A stretch of 64,000 nucleotides of DNA from Planctomycetota bacterium (GTDB taxonomy: Bacteria > Planctomycetota > B15-G4), in the NCBI GenBank assembly GCA_021604805.1, contig BQJR01000004.1, forward strand, positions 248,001-312,000, given 5' to 3'. Position 1 is the first letter of the stretch. Each line of letters begins with the position of its first letter. A program made the position numbers and the translations under genes. Positions 9,013-18,257 of the stretch are shown one piece after another. The notes beneath the pieces are model-generated. The model had not been told where the DNA came from. It made no database searches and worked only from the letters and a program-made list of their open reading frames with translations.

Positions 9013-10146
9013 ATGACACCGTCCTCTTGCGCGAGACTTCGCATGCACTTCGCACTTTCCGCTGTTGCGGCTGGCCTGGCGCTCGCCGCTGCACCCTTGG
9101 GCGACGACGGCTTCGTGGCGCTCGAGTTCCCGCTCGCCGAGTCGGGCCTGAGCCTGCTCGTCACCACGCTCGACGGTGACGCCACGCCCGACGTCGCGCT
9201 CATCGTCGGCACACAGGGACAAGACCCGCTCACGCTCGAACTCTTCCGCGGCGACGGCGACGGCGGACTCACGCACCAAGAGAGTCACGAGCTGATCCAA
9301 CTCGGCGACGCGAACAACCCCGCGATCCGCGCCGCCGATCTCAACAGCGACGGCCGGGACGACTTCGGCATCGCCGGCGTGTCCCCCGCCATCTGGCTCA
9401 ACGCGGGCGGCTTCGACTTCGCGGGCGGCGCCTTCCTCCCGACGGGCGGCGGCGAGCCCAACGACCTGCACTTCACCGACCTCGACGGCGACAGCGACCT
9501 CGACTCCATACTGCTCGTGCAAGACCTGGGCGGCTGGTTCCTCGACACCGGTCTGAACGACGGCAACGCCAACTTCCGCGGCCTGGGTTTCGACTTCCCG
9601 CCCGGCGCACCGAGCGGCGTGGCGCGCTTCCTCTCCGCCGATCTCGACGACGACGGGGCCGACGAGATCATCGTGGCGAGTCACGCCGGGCTCGGCCTGA
9701 GCAACGCTCCCTTTCCCGGCACGCACGTGCTCAGCGGCCACTTCAGCGACGTGCTCGCCGCCGACTTCAACGCCGACGGCGCGCTCGACCTGGCGCTGGC
9801 TGCCCCGCTGGACAACGCGGTCCACGTGCTGTTCAACGACGGCAGCGGCGGCTTCCCCACGTCGGTTCGTCTGCGCATGGGACGGCGCCCCACGCGCTTG
9901 GCCGCCGGCGACTTCCGCGGCGCCGGACTGCTCGACCTCGCGGTGCTCAACCGCGACAGCCACTCGGTGGCGCTGCTGCACAACAACGGCTCGGGCGGCT
10001 TCGGCTTCGGCCCGCGCCTCGACGTGAGCGTGGACCCCGAGGAGTTCGCGCTGGCCGACATGGACACGGATGGCGACCTCGATGTGGTCGTGCTGGGGAA
10101 CATGTCCAAGGAGCTGCTCGTGCTGCTCAACCCACGCGTTCCGTGA
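9013..10146 (+). CDS. Secreted FG-GAP/VCBS seven-repeat beta-propeller protein
   Basis: The protein has 377 residues from ATG at 9013; ATG at 9043 is an alternative that still keeps the hydrophobic signal segment (MHFALSAVAAGLALAAAPL). The mature part shows seven repeats with the calcium-loop pattern D-x-[DN]-x-D-x-x-D-[LFEV] (for example AADLNSDGRDDFGIAG, FTDLDGDSDLDSILLV, AADFNADGALDLALAA and LADMDTDGDLDVVVLG). Seven units suggest a complete seven-bladed propeller of the VCBS/FG-GAP type. No other domain is present, so it probably acts as an extracellular binding protein. A TAGGCT hexamer at 8946-8951 may be the -10 element. The gene lies 46 nt before the PSCyt1 gene and on the same strand, so it could be co-transcribed with it. 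Confidence 0.87.
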   Translation: MTPSSCARLRMHFALSAVAAGLALAAAPLGDDGFVALEFPLAESGLSLLVTTLDGDATPDVALIVGTQGQDPLTLELFRGDGDGGLTHQESHELIQLGDANNPAIRAADLNSDGRDDFGIAGVSPAIWLNAGGFDFAGGAFLPTGGGEPNDLHFTDLDGDSDLDSILLVQDLGGWFLDTGLNDGNANFRGLGFDFPPGAPSGVARFLSADLDDDGADEIIVASHAGLGLSNAPFPGTHVLSGHFSDVLAADFNADGALDLALAAPLDNAVHVLFNDGSGGFPTSVRLRMGRRPTRLAAGDFRGAGLLDLAVLNRDSHSVALLHNNGSGGFGFGPRLDVSVDPEEFALADMDTDGDLDVVVLGNMSKELLVLLNPRVP

Positions 10147-10192
10147 AGCCGTGGGCTAGGCGCTCCCGCTCACGTCGGTATCCTGGCGGGTC

Positions 10193-13100
10193 GTGCATGC
10201 ACCTTTGACACTCAGCCGACGCGCCACGGCGCACGCTCGTCGCGCGTGGCTCGGCGTGGTCGTCGCGCTTGCGTGCAGCCACGCTGCGGTCGCCGGCGAA
10301 CCTGTCGACGACGCGGTGCGCTTCAGCCGCGACATCCGTCCGTTGCTCTCCGACCGCTGCTTCCAGTGTCACGGCGGCGATCCGTCCTCGAGGCAAGCCG
10401 GGCTGCGGCTCGACCTGCGCGAGAGCGCCACCACCGAGCGCGACGGCGCGGCCGCGATCGTTCCCGGCGCGCTCGAGGCCAGCGAACTCTGGCGACGCGT
10501 GAACAGCAGCGACCCCGAGCTGGTCATGCCGCCGCCGTCGGCCAAGAAACGCGCGCTCTCGGCTGCGGACCGTGCGGCGCTCGCACGTTGGATCGAGCAG
10601 GGCGCGCACTACGAATCGCACTGGTCCTTCGAAGCGCCCGTGGCGGCCCCCACGCCGCACGTCGAACACGAGAGCTGGCCGCGTGACACGCTCGACGACT
10701 TCGTGCTCGCGCGGCTCGAAGCGCGCGACCTCGACCCCGCGCCGCCCGCGGACGCCGCCACACTCGCGCGACGCGTCTTCCTCGACCTCACCGGGCTGCC
10801 TCCCAGCGTGGCCGAGCTCGACGCCTTCCTCGCGGAGTCCGCAACCGACCACGACGCCGCCTACCGCGCGCTCGTGCAGCGCTTGCTCACCGAAGAACCC
10901 TGGCGCTCGCGCGTGGCCGAACACCTCGCCGTGCCCTGGCTCGACGCCGCGCGCTACGCCGACACGAGCGGCATCCACACCGACAACGGCCGCCAGATGT
11001 GGTTGTGGCGCGACGGCTTGCTCGCCGCGCTGCGCGACAATCAACCTTTCGACGAGTTCGTCATCGAACAACTCGCCGGCGACCTGCTGCCGAACGCCAC
11101 GCCGGCGCAACGCATCGCGAGCGGCTTCAACCGCAACCATGTGACCACCGACGAAGGCGGCGCGATCCCCGAGGAGTACCTCGTGGAGTACGCCGTCGAC
11201 CGCGTGAACACGATGAGTTCGGTGTTCCTCGGCCTGACCGCCGGCTGCGCGCGCTGCCACGACCACAAGTTCGACCCGCTCGCCCAAGCCGAGTACTACA
11301 GCTTGCTCGCCTTCTTCAACAGCATCGACGAGCCCGGCCTCTACTCGCAGACCGACGACCCGCAGCGCGCCTACGAACCCTACGAAGCCTTCCCGAACGC
11401 CACGCAGGACGCGCAGCTGCGGGAGCTCCACGACCGCATCAGCTCGCTCACCGAACAGCTCGCACGACCGATCCCGGGCGAAGCCGAGGAGCGCGCCGAC
11501 TTCGAGGCTCAGGTGCAGCAAGAGCTGGGGCTCGACTGGACGACGCCCAGCGTGCTCAGCGCAACCTCGAGCGACCCCGACGTGCGCTTGAGCGTGACCC
11601 CCGAAGGCGCTGTGCTCGCCCACGGCCCACACCCGCTGCGCGAAGAGCACGAGTTGCTGCTGCGCACCGAGCGCTCCGACTTGCGCATGGTGTTGCTCGA
11701 AGCCTTGGCCGTGCCGGGCCAGCTGGGCGCGGGGCGCGCGAGCCATGGCAACGCAGTGCTCTCCGACTTCCGGCTCGAACAACGCGCGCTCGGCAGCCAG
11801 AAGGCCTGGGAGCGCGTGCCGCTCGTGTGGGCCTGGTCGGATCACACGCAGACGAACTACGACCACGAAGCCACGCGCGCGCTCGACGGCGATCACGACT
11901 TCGGCTGGACCGTCGACGGGAACGAGAACGCGGGCGCACGCGACCTGCTCTTGCTCGCCGACGAAGACTTCGGCGCGCCGGGCGGCAGCGAGCTGCGCGT
12001 CGTGCTCTCGTTCCGCTCGCCCTATGAGCAACACTCGCTCGGTCATGTGCGGCTGCGCGTGTCGCCGTTGCGCGAGGTCGCCGCGCTCACACCCGCGCTC
12101 GGACGATGGTGGCGCGCGGGTCCCTTCGCCCTGCCCGACGGCGCCGAACGCAGCGCACTCTACGACACCGCCTTCGGCCCCGAGCTCGGCGCGCGCCCGG
12201 ATCGTGCCGCGCGCTTCGGACCCGAGCGTCGTCGATGGAGCTTCGATGCCGCGCTGGTCGACGATCAGGTCGTGTCGCTCGGCAGCGGCGTCGGCGTGCA
12301 CTACGTGGGCCGCTCGATCTGGTCACCCACCGCGCGCACGCTCAGGCTCGGGCTCGGCAGCGACGACGGCCTGCTCGTGTTCCACGACGGCGAACGCGTG
12401 TTCGAGCAGCGCGTCGACCGCGGCGCCGCGCTTGATCAGGACACGCTCGAACTCGCGCTGCACCCCGGCCACAACTGGGTCGTGCTCAAGATCGTGAACA
12501 CCGGTGGACCCAGCGCCTTCGCCTGGAGCACCCACGACGAGACCACGCTGCTGCGCGGCGAGCTCACCTCCGCTGCGCTGCCACCCGACGCCGTGGCCGA
12601 GGAACAACGCGAGGACTTCGAGCTGTTCTTCCGTCGCGAACGCTTCAGTGGCTCTCGCGAGCTCGACGACGCGTTGCGAGCAGCGCAGAGCGAACGCGAC
12701 ACGCTGCAGGCCGCGCTGCCGCGCAGCATGTTGATGGCTGAACTGCCCGAGCCGCGTGCGACCTACCTGCTGATGCGCGGACAGTACGACCAGCCCGATC
12801 TCGCGCACCCCGTGCAGCGCGACGTGCCGAGCTTCTTGCCGCCGCTCCCGCCCGACGCGCCACGTGACCGCTTGGGTCTGGCGCGCTGGTTGGTCGCACC
12901 CGAGAACCCGCTGCTCGCGCGCGTCACGGTGAATCGACTGTGGGAGCAGGTCTTCGGCGCGGGGCTCGTGCGCACCGGCGAGGACTTCGGGTTGCAGGGT
13001 TCCTGGCCCACGCATCCGGCGCTGCTGGACCGCCTCGCCGTGGAGTTCCGTGAATCCGGCTGGGACGTGCACGCGCTGCTGCGACGCTTCGTGCTGAGCG

Positions 13101-13816
13101 CGACCTACCGGCAGAGTTCCGACCTGCGCCCCGAGCTGAACGACGTCGACCCCGACAACTTGCTGCTCGCGCGGGCGCAACGGCGTCGGCTCAGCGCGGA
13201 GCAGGTGCGCGACCTGGCTTTGGCGGCGTCGGGTCTGCTCGTGGAGCACTTCGGCGGGCCGTCGGTGAAGCCCTACCAACCGGAAGGTCTGTGGAAAGAG
13301 GTCGCGATGTTGGCCTCGAACACGCGCGAGTTCGTGCGCGGCGGCGAGAGCGATCTGTGGCGTCGCAGCCTGTACACCTACTGGAAGCGCGCCGTGCCGC
13401 CGCCCGCCTTGAGTTTGCTCGACGCACCCACGCGCGAGGCCTGCGTGCTGCGTCGTCAGGTGACGAACACGCCGCTGCAAGCGCTCGCGCTCTGGAACGA
13501 CGAGCAGTTCGTGGAGGCCGCGCGCGTGCTCGCGCAACGCACGCTCGCGCAGCCGCTCGCCAACGACGCCGCGCGTCTCACTTGGATGCTCCGCACGTGC
13601 ACGGGCCGCGCGCCCGACGCCGCCGAACTCACGCCACTCGCCAGCGCACTCCACGCCTTCCGCGCGCGTTTCGCAGCCGCCCCCAGCGACGCCGAAGCCC
13701 TGCTCAGCGTGGGTGAAGCGCCGCGCGACAGCGCGTTCGCGGCGCAGGAGGTCGCGGCCTGGACGCTGATCGCCAACGCCGCGCTCAACTTGCACGAAAC
13801 GCTCACGCAGCGCTGA
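10193..13816 (+). CDS. Planctomycete cytochrome-type protein, PSCyt1-DUF1549-DUF1553, with PA14-like insert
   Basis: The GTG start at 10193 opens a signal peptide and gives 1207 residues. The domain order is PSCyt1 (residues about 40-140; haem-type motif CFQCH at 56-60 and MPPP near 108), DUF1549 (about 165-370; ending in a second CXXCH, CARCHDHKFDP, at 352), a long middle region, a PA14-like part (about 700-780; SDDGLLVFHDGERVF and HPGHNWVVLKIVN), then DUF1553 (about 885-1195; LARWLVAPENPLLARVTVNR and NTPLQALALWND). Two CXXCH motifs suggest covalent haem in the periplasm or outside the cell. The family is highly expanded in planctomycetes and its biochemical role is not established. A DUF1501 gene follows 33 nt downstream, the usual partner. 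Its paralogue at 34084 lacks the PA14-like insert. Confidence 0.92.
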   Translation: MHAPLTLSRRATAHARRAWLGVVVALACSHAAVAGEPVDDAVRFSRDIRPLLSDRCFQCHGGDPSSRQAGLRLDLRESATTERDGAAAIVPGALEASELWRRVNSSDPELVMPPPSAKKRALSAADRAALARWIEQGAHYESHWSFEAPVAAPTPHVEHESWPRDTLDDFVLARLEARDLDPAPPADAATLARRVFLDLTGLPPSVAELDAFLAESATDHDAAYRALVQRLLTEEPWRSRVAEHLAVPWLDAARYADTSGIHTDNGRQMWLWRDGLLAALRDNQPFDEFVIEQLAGDLLPNATPAQRIASGFNRNHVTTDEGGAIPEEYLVEYAVDRVNTMSSVFLGLTAGCARCHDHKFDPLAQAEYYSLLAFFNSIDEPGLYSQTDDPQRAYEPYEAFPNATQDAQLRELHDRISSLTEQLARPIPGEAEERADFEAQVQQELGLDWTTPSVLSATSSDPDVRLSVTPEGAVLAHGPHPLREEHELLLRTERSDLRMVLLEALAVPGQLGAGRASHGNAVLSDFRLEQRALGSQKAWERVPLVWAWSDHTQTNYDHEATRALDGDHDFGWTVDGNENAGARDLLLLADEDFGAPGGSELRVVLSFRSPYEQHSLGHVRLRVSPLREVAALTPALGRWWRAGPFALPDGAERSALYDTAFGPELGARPDRAARFGPERRRWSFDAALVDDQVVSLGSGVGVHYVGRSIWSPTARTLRLGLGSDDGLLVFHDGERVFEQRVDRGAALDQDTLELALHPGHNWVVLKIVNTGGPSAFAWSTHDETTLLRGELTSAALPPDAVAEEQREDFELFFRRERFSGSRELDDALRAAQSERDTLQAALPRSMLMAELPEPRATYLLMRGQYDQPDLAHPVQRDVPSFLPPLPPDAPRDRLGLARWLVAPENPLLARVTVNRLWEQVFGAGLVRTGEDFGLQGSWPTHPALLDRLAVEFRESGWDVHALLRRFVLSATYRQSSDLRPELNDVDPDNLLLARAQRRRLSAEQVRDLALAASGLLVEHFGGPSVKPYQPEGLWKEVAMLASNTREFVRGGESDLWRRSLYTYWKRAVPPPALSLLDAPTREACVLRRQVTNTPLQALALWNDEQFVEAARVLAQRTLAQPLANDAARLTWMLRTCTGRAPDAAELTPLASALHAFRARFAAAPSDAEALLSVGEAPRDSAFAAQEVAAWTLIANAALNLHETLTQR

Positions 13817-13849
13817 GTTCGACCCGACCCCCACACGGACACGACCCGC

Positions 13850-15307
13850 ATGGATCCCCGCGACGAACGCCGCCTCGACCTCACGCGTCGGCGCTTCTTC
13901 CAGCGCGGCGCGCTCGGGCTCGGCGGCCTCGCGTTGGGTTCGCTGCTCGGCGGCGCGCGTCCCCTGCTGCAACCCGCGCCGGGCGAGCGTCTCGGCGCGC
14001 GCGGCCTGCATCACAAGCCGCGCGCGCGTCGCGTGATCTACATGCACATGGAAGGCGCGCCGAGTCAGCTGGACCTGTTCGACTACAAACCCGGGTTGCG
14101 GGCACGCTTCCAGCAAGAGCTGCCCGACTCGATCCGCGACGGGCAACGTCTCACGGGGATGACCAGCGGACAGGATCGCTTCCCGGTCGCGCCGTCGATC
14201 TTTCGCTTCAGTCGCTATCCGAACAACCAAGACGGCGCGTGGATCAGCGAGTTGTTGCCGCACACCGCGCGCATGAGTCGCGAGCTGTGCATCGTGCGCT
14301 CGATGCACACCGAAGCGATCAACCACGAGCCGGCGATCACGTTCTTTCAGACCGGGAGCCAGCAGCCGGGGCGCGCGTCCTTCGGGAGCTGGATGAGTTA
14401 CGGGCTCGGCAGCAGCAACGCCAACTTGCCGGCCTTCGTGGTGCTGATCAGCCAAGGGCTCGGCAACATGCAGGCGCTCTCCACGCGCTTCTGGGGCAGC
14501 GGTTTCCTGCCCGGCGAGCACCAAGGCGCGCGCTTGCGCAGCTCGGGTGACCCGGTGCTGTATCTCGACAACCCGCCGGGTGTCACGCGTGCCGATCGAC
14601 GTCGCATGCTCGACCTGGTCGGGGAACTCAACGAGGCCGAACGTCGCCGCAGCCTCGACCCCGAGGTCACCACGCGCATCGCGCAAGCCGAGATGGCCTA
14701 CCGCATGCAGATGTCCGTGCCTGACCTGGTGGACTTCAGCGACGAGCGCGCCGACACGCTCGCGATGTACGGCGATCAAGTGCACACGCCGGGCAGCTTC
14801 GCGGCCAACTGTTTGCTCGCGCGGCGGCTGGCGGAACGCGGCGTGCGCTTCATCCAGCTCTACATGCGCGGCTGGGACGCGCACAACAACTTGCCCAAGG
14901 AGATCCGCGACCAGTGCGCCGCGGTCGACCAACCGCAAGCCGCGTTGCTCGTCGACCTGAAGCGCCGCGGCTTGCTCGACGACACGCTCGTGATCTGGGG
15001 CGGCGAGTTCGGGCGCACCGTGTACAGCCAAGGCACGCTCACGAAGGAGAACTACGGCCGCGATCATCACCCGCGCTGCTTCAGTTTGTGGCTCGCGGGC
15101 GGCGGCGTGAAACCCGGCATCGTGTTCGGCGAGACCGACGACTTCTCCTACAACATCACGCGCGACCCGGTGGACGTGCACGACTTGCACGCCACGATGC
15201 TGCACCTGCTCGGCGTCGATCACCAGCGGCTCACCTTCCGACACGAAGGCCGCGACCACCGGCTCACCGACGTGTTCGGTCGCGTGCGTCACGAGCTGAT
15301 CGCTTGA
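13850..15307 (+). CDS. DUF1501 protein, Tat-exported, partner of the PSCyt1 protein
   Basis: The 485-residue protein starts with a twin-arginine signal (TRRRFFQRGALGLGGLALGSLL), so it is exported folded. The rest is a full-length DUF1501 domain of the alkaline phosphatase/sulfatase superfamily: MHMEGAPSQLDLFDYKP, LCIVRSMHTEAINHEPA, RLAERGVRFIQLYMRGWDAHNN, IWGGEFGRTVYSQG, GRDHHPRCFSLWLAGGG, and the terminal LLGVDHQRLTFRHEGRD. DUF1501 genes sit immediately downstream of PSCyt1-DUF1549-DUF1553 genes throughout planctomycetes, as here. The enzymatic activity has not been established for the family. The stop codon overlaps a TTG start of the next gene (TTGA), so translation is probably coupled. 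Confidence 0.92.
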   Translation: MDPRDERRLDLTRRRFFQRGALGLGGLALGSLLGGARPLLQPAPGERLGARGLHHKPRARRVIYMHMEGAPSQLDLFDYKPGLRARFQQELPDSIRDGQRLTGMTSGQDRFPVAPSIFRFSRYPNNQDGAWISELLPHTARMSRELCIVRSMHTEAINHEPAITFFQTGSQQPGRASFGSWMSYGLGSSNANLPAFVVLISQGLGNMQALSTRFWGSGFLPGEHQGARLRSSGDPVLYLDNPPGVTRADRRRMLDLVGELNEAERRRSLDPEVTTRIAQAEMAYRMQMSVPDLVDFSDERADTLAMYGDQVHTPGSFAANCLLARRLAERGVRFIQLYMRGWDAHNNLPKEIRDQCAAVDQPQAALLVDLKRRGLLDDTLVIWGGEFGRTVYSQGTLTKENYGRDHHPRCFSLWLAGGGVKPGIVFGETDDFSYNITRDPVDVHDLHATMLHLLGVDHQRLTFRHEGRDHRLTDVFGRVRHELIA

Positions 15308-17694
15308 GCCCCAACGTGCTCGAAAGCGTGTGGCTGGAGGTCTTCGGGCGCGCGCATCCGCTCGTGTTGCACCTGCCGATCGGCGTGTTCGCGGCGCTGC
15401 TCACGCTGGAGCTGCTCGCGTTGCTGCGACGGCGGCCGCTGGAGCACGGCACACGCGGCGTGTTGTGCGGCCTGCTCACGTTGAGCGCGCTCGTGACCGC
15501 GGGCAGCGGCTGGTTCCTCGGTCACGAAGATGCGTACGGCGGCGAGCGCCTGGAGCTGCACGAGACTCTCGGCATCGCCTTCGCCCTGGTGAGCGTGCTG
15601 ATCGCGGCCGCGGCCTGGTCGGACCTGCGCAAACTCTACGGCGTGGCGCTCGCGGCGGGCCTGGTGCTCGTCACCCTCACGGGTCACCACGGCGGCAGCA
15701 TGACGCACGGGAGCGACTTCCTGCTCGCGCCGTTGCGTGAGGCCAGCGAGCAGGTTGAAACCGCAACGCGCGCCGACCTCGCCAACCCGAACGCGGCCTT
15801 CGTCGGCCTGCAAGAGCTGCTCGCCGCGCGCTGCGGCGCCTGTCACGGCGCCGACAAACACAAGGGCGGTCTGGCGCTGCACACCCGCGAAGCGCTGCTC
15901 GCCGGCGGTCAAGGCGGGCCCGTGGTCATCAAGGGCGACGCCGCGTCGAGCGAACTCATCCGTCGCATGCGGTTGCCGCTCGACCACGACGAGCACATGC
16001 CGCCGTCGTCGAAGCGTCAGCCGAGCGCGGAAGAGATCGAGCAGCTCGAAGCGTGGATCACAGCCGGGTTGCCTCCCGCTCCGCCAGCGGACGACACGCG
16101 CGAGGCTGCGCTCACCGACGCGCCCGCGCCCGCCAACACGCCCGACACAGCGCTGGCCGGCAACGGCACGTCTCAACCCATAACGGATTCGGTGGCGCCG
16201 ATCTCTCCGACTCCGCTCAAGAGCAGCGAAGAACAAGCGTTCGAGGCCAAGCAGCAGGAGATCATCGACTTGCTGCGCGCGCAGCAAGTGCACATCGAGA
16301 GCGCAGACCCCGCCACGGACTTGCTCTGGGTCGACGCGCGCGCCAGCGCCGGGTTCGCGGATCCGCAGCTCTTCCTCGCAGCCGCGGTCCTCCGCACGCG
16401 CATCGCTCGACTCACGCTCCGAAGCACAAAGGTGAGCGACGACTCGATGCAGGCGCTCGCGTGGATCGAGCCGCTCACGCACCTCGACGTGTCCGGCACC
16501 GCGATCACCGAGAGCGGGCTGGCCGAGCTGCGCGACTGCGAGCGCCTCGAACACCTCGACCTCAGCAGCACGCAGATCGGCGACTCGAGCACCGGCGAGA
16601 TCCTCGACCTGCCTGCGCTCAAGAGCGTGAATGTGTGGAACTCGAAGATGACCGAGGTCGGCGTGGCGCGTCTGCATGCCGACCGCCCCGACCTGCACGT
16701 CATCGACGGACAGGACCTGCTCGCCGACGCGCTCGAAGTCGAACCAGCCTTCGAACTCGTCGAGCCGCCGCCGCAGATGGGCACGGGCACGCACCTCTAT
16801 GAATGGTCACCGAACTGGTTGCAGCTCCCCGACGGCCAGGCCGAACTCGGCAACACGCACGGCGAGATCGTGGTCGACCGCGCGGGCAACTTGCATCTCA
16901 ACACCGACACCGCGCAGGCGATCATGGTCTTCGCGCCCGACGGCCGCTTCGTGCGCAGCTGGGGCGCCGAGTTCGCCAACGGCCTGCACGGCATGCAGCT
17001 CGTGGAAGAAGGCGGCGACGAGTTCCTCTACTTCGTGCACTTCGGCCGGCACGAGTTCGTCAAAGCCACGCTCGACGGCGAGATCGTGTGGCGCATGGGC
17101 TACCCCGAAGCGTCGGGCAAGTACGCGAGCGCCGAGCAGTTCAAGCCCACGAGCATCACCGTCGCGCCGAACGGCGAGTTCTTCGTGGCCGACGGCTACG
17201 GTCAACACTGGGTGCACCACTACGACGCGCAACGCAACTGGCTGCGCGCCATCGGCGGACAAGGCAGCGAGCCCGGTGAGTTCCAGACACCGCACGGCGT
17301 GTGGGTCGACACGCGCGGCGCGCAGCCCGAACTGCTCGTGGCCGACCGCGAGAACAGTCGTCTGCAACGCTTCGACCTGCAGGGCAACTGGCTCGGCGTG
17401 ATCGAAGGCATGCTGCGTCGCCCGTGCAAGATCCAACAGCGCGGCGAGTACCTGGTGATCCCCGATCTCGCGGGTCGCGTCACGATCTTGGACGGCGCCA
17501 ACGAACTCGTCACCCAGCTCGGCGACAACCCCGACCCCGCGCGCCGCGCGAACAACGGTGTGCCGATGGCCGATTGGCGCGACGGCGAGTTCCTCGCGCC
17601 GCACTCCGCCGCCTGGGACGCACACGGCAACCTCTACGTGATGGACTGGAACCAACACGGCCGCATCACGAAGTTGCGGCGGCAGGGCGACTGA
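15304..17694 (+). CDS. Four-part fusion: DUF2231-like membrane domain, PSCyt1 cytochrome, LRR, NHL propeller
   Basis: The start is TTG at 15304, overlapping the DUF1501 stop as TTGA; GTG at 15316 is an in-frame alternative. The TTG form has 796 residues. Residues 1-150 hold four hydrophobic segments of the DUF2231 type (HPLVLHLPIGVFAALLTLELL is the first). Residues 165-260 are a PSCyt1 domain with CGACH at 177-181 and MPP near 238. Residues about 320-475 contain leucine-rich repeats (RLTLRSTKVSDDSMQAL, THLDVSGTAITESGLAEL, EHLDLSSTQIGDSS). Residues about 498-796 form an NHL-type six-bladed propeller (GEIVVDRAGNLHL, HGVWVDTRGAQPELLVADR, SAAWDAHGNLYVMDWN). The arrangement puts the haem and propeller outside the membrane anchor. 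Separate genes for these parts are known in planctomycetes; the single-chain fusion is unusual. It is probably co-transcribed with the two genes before it. Confidence 0.88.
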   Translation: MSPNVLESVWLEVFGRAHPLVLHLPIGVFAALLTLELLALLRRRPLEHGTRGVLCGLLTLSALVTAGSGWFLGHEDAYGGERLELHETLGIAFALVSVLIAAAAWSDLRKLYGVALAAGLVLVTLTGHHGGSMTHGSDFLLAPLREASEQVETATRADLANPNAAFVGLQELLAARCGACHGADKHKGGLALHTREALLAGGQGGPVVIKGDAASSELIRRMRLPLDHDEHMPPSSKRQPSAEEIEQLEAWITAGLPPAPPADDTREAALTDAPAPANTPDTALAGNGTSQPITDSVAPISPTPLKSSEEQAFEAKQQEIIDLLRAQQVHIESADPATDLLWVDARASAGFADPQLFLAAAVLRTRIARLTLRSTKVSDDSMQALAWIEPLTHLDVSGTAITESGLAELRDCERLEHLDLSSTQIGDSSTGEILDLPALKSVNVWNSKMTEVGVARLHADRPDLHVIDGQDLLADALEVEPAFELVEPPPQMGTGTHLYEWSPNWLQLPDGQAELGNTHGEIVVDRAGNLHLNTDTAQAIMVFAPDGRFVRSWGAEFANGLHGMQLVEEGGDEFLYFVHFGRHEFVKATLDGEIVWRMGYPEASGKYASAEQFKPTSITVAPNGEFFVADGYGQHWVHHYDAQRNWLRAIGGQGSEPGEFQTPHGVWVDTRGAQPELLVADRENSRLQRFDLQGNWLGVIEGMLRRPCKIQQRGEYLVIPDLAGRVTILDGANELVTQLGDNPDPARRANNGVPMADWRDGEFLAPHSAAWDAHGNLYVMDWNQHGRITKLRRQGD

Positions 17695-17786
17695 GGGCGC
17701 GGGCCGACCGCACAGCCTGCAGCGCTTGCCGCCAGCACGCGCATCGCCCACGATGGAGCGCTCGCGCCCACCGCTGAGTCACTCCC

Positions 17787-18257
17787 ATGCGCCACGTCTC
17801 CGTTTCGTCGTTCCTTGTGCGCTTCGGCGTGCTGCTCGTGCTCGCTGCGGGCTTCGCTTGCCAGAGCGATGTCGCGAAACAGGTTCCACCCGCGCCCGTG
17901 GAGCCAGCGCCCGCAGAGGAAACCGTCTCCTGGAACGAGGCCACCTCCGACGTGCCTGCGCGCAAGGTGCAGTGGCGCGTGATCGATCACGACGAAGTGC
18001 CGCGCAACGAGGCGTTCAGCATGGAAGTGCGCGTGCTCAGCGGTGAGTCGCCGACCAGCTTGCAGCGCCTCGACCTGAAGGGCTGGATGCCCGACCACGG
18101 TCACGGCTTCGTGCAGGATCCGTCGGTGAGCACGCTCGACATCGGTCACTACCGGGTCGACGGCGTGCTGCTGCACATGCGCGGCACCTGGGAGCTGCGC
18201 CTGCAACTCTTCGACGCCAACGGGCTCGACGTCGTCGTCATCGAACTGGAACTCTGA
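17787..18257 (+). CDS. YtkA/FixH-like lipoprotein
   Basis: The 156-residue protein has a lipoprotein signal with lipobox LAAGFAC (cysteine at about residue 25), then a proline-rich linker. The C-terminal half resembles YtkA-like/FixH-like beta-sandwich domains, with GWMPDHGHGF, IGHYRVDGVLLHMRGTWEL and LQLFDANGLD. Such domains occur beside MauG-type peroxidases and copper proteins in the periplasm, where they are thought to bind metal or small ligands. The stop codon directly abuts the GTG start of the di-haem peroxidase, so the two proteins are made together. The histidine pair in DHGH is a possible metal ligand (inference). Confidence 0.8.
   Translation: MRHVSVSSFLVRFGVLLVLAAGFACQSDVAKQVPPAPVEPAPAEETVSWNEATSDVPARKVQWRVIDHDEVPRNEAFSMEVRVLSGESPTSLQRLDLKGWMPDHGHGFVQDPSVSTLDIGHYRVDGVLLHMRGTWELRLQLFDANGLDVVVIELEL

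Noticed and set aside
10127..15292. Two very long minus-strand open frames (10127-12301 and 12323-15292)
   Set aside because: Their products are rich in Arg, His, Ala, Val and Glu with no domain, and they lie fully antisense to well-recognised PSCyt1 and DUF1501 genes. Long antisense frames are expected in GC-rich DNA.
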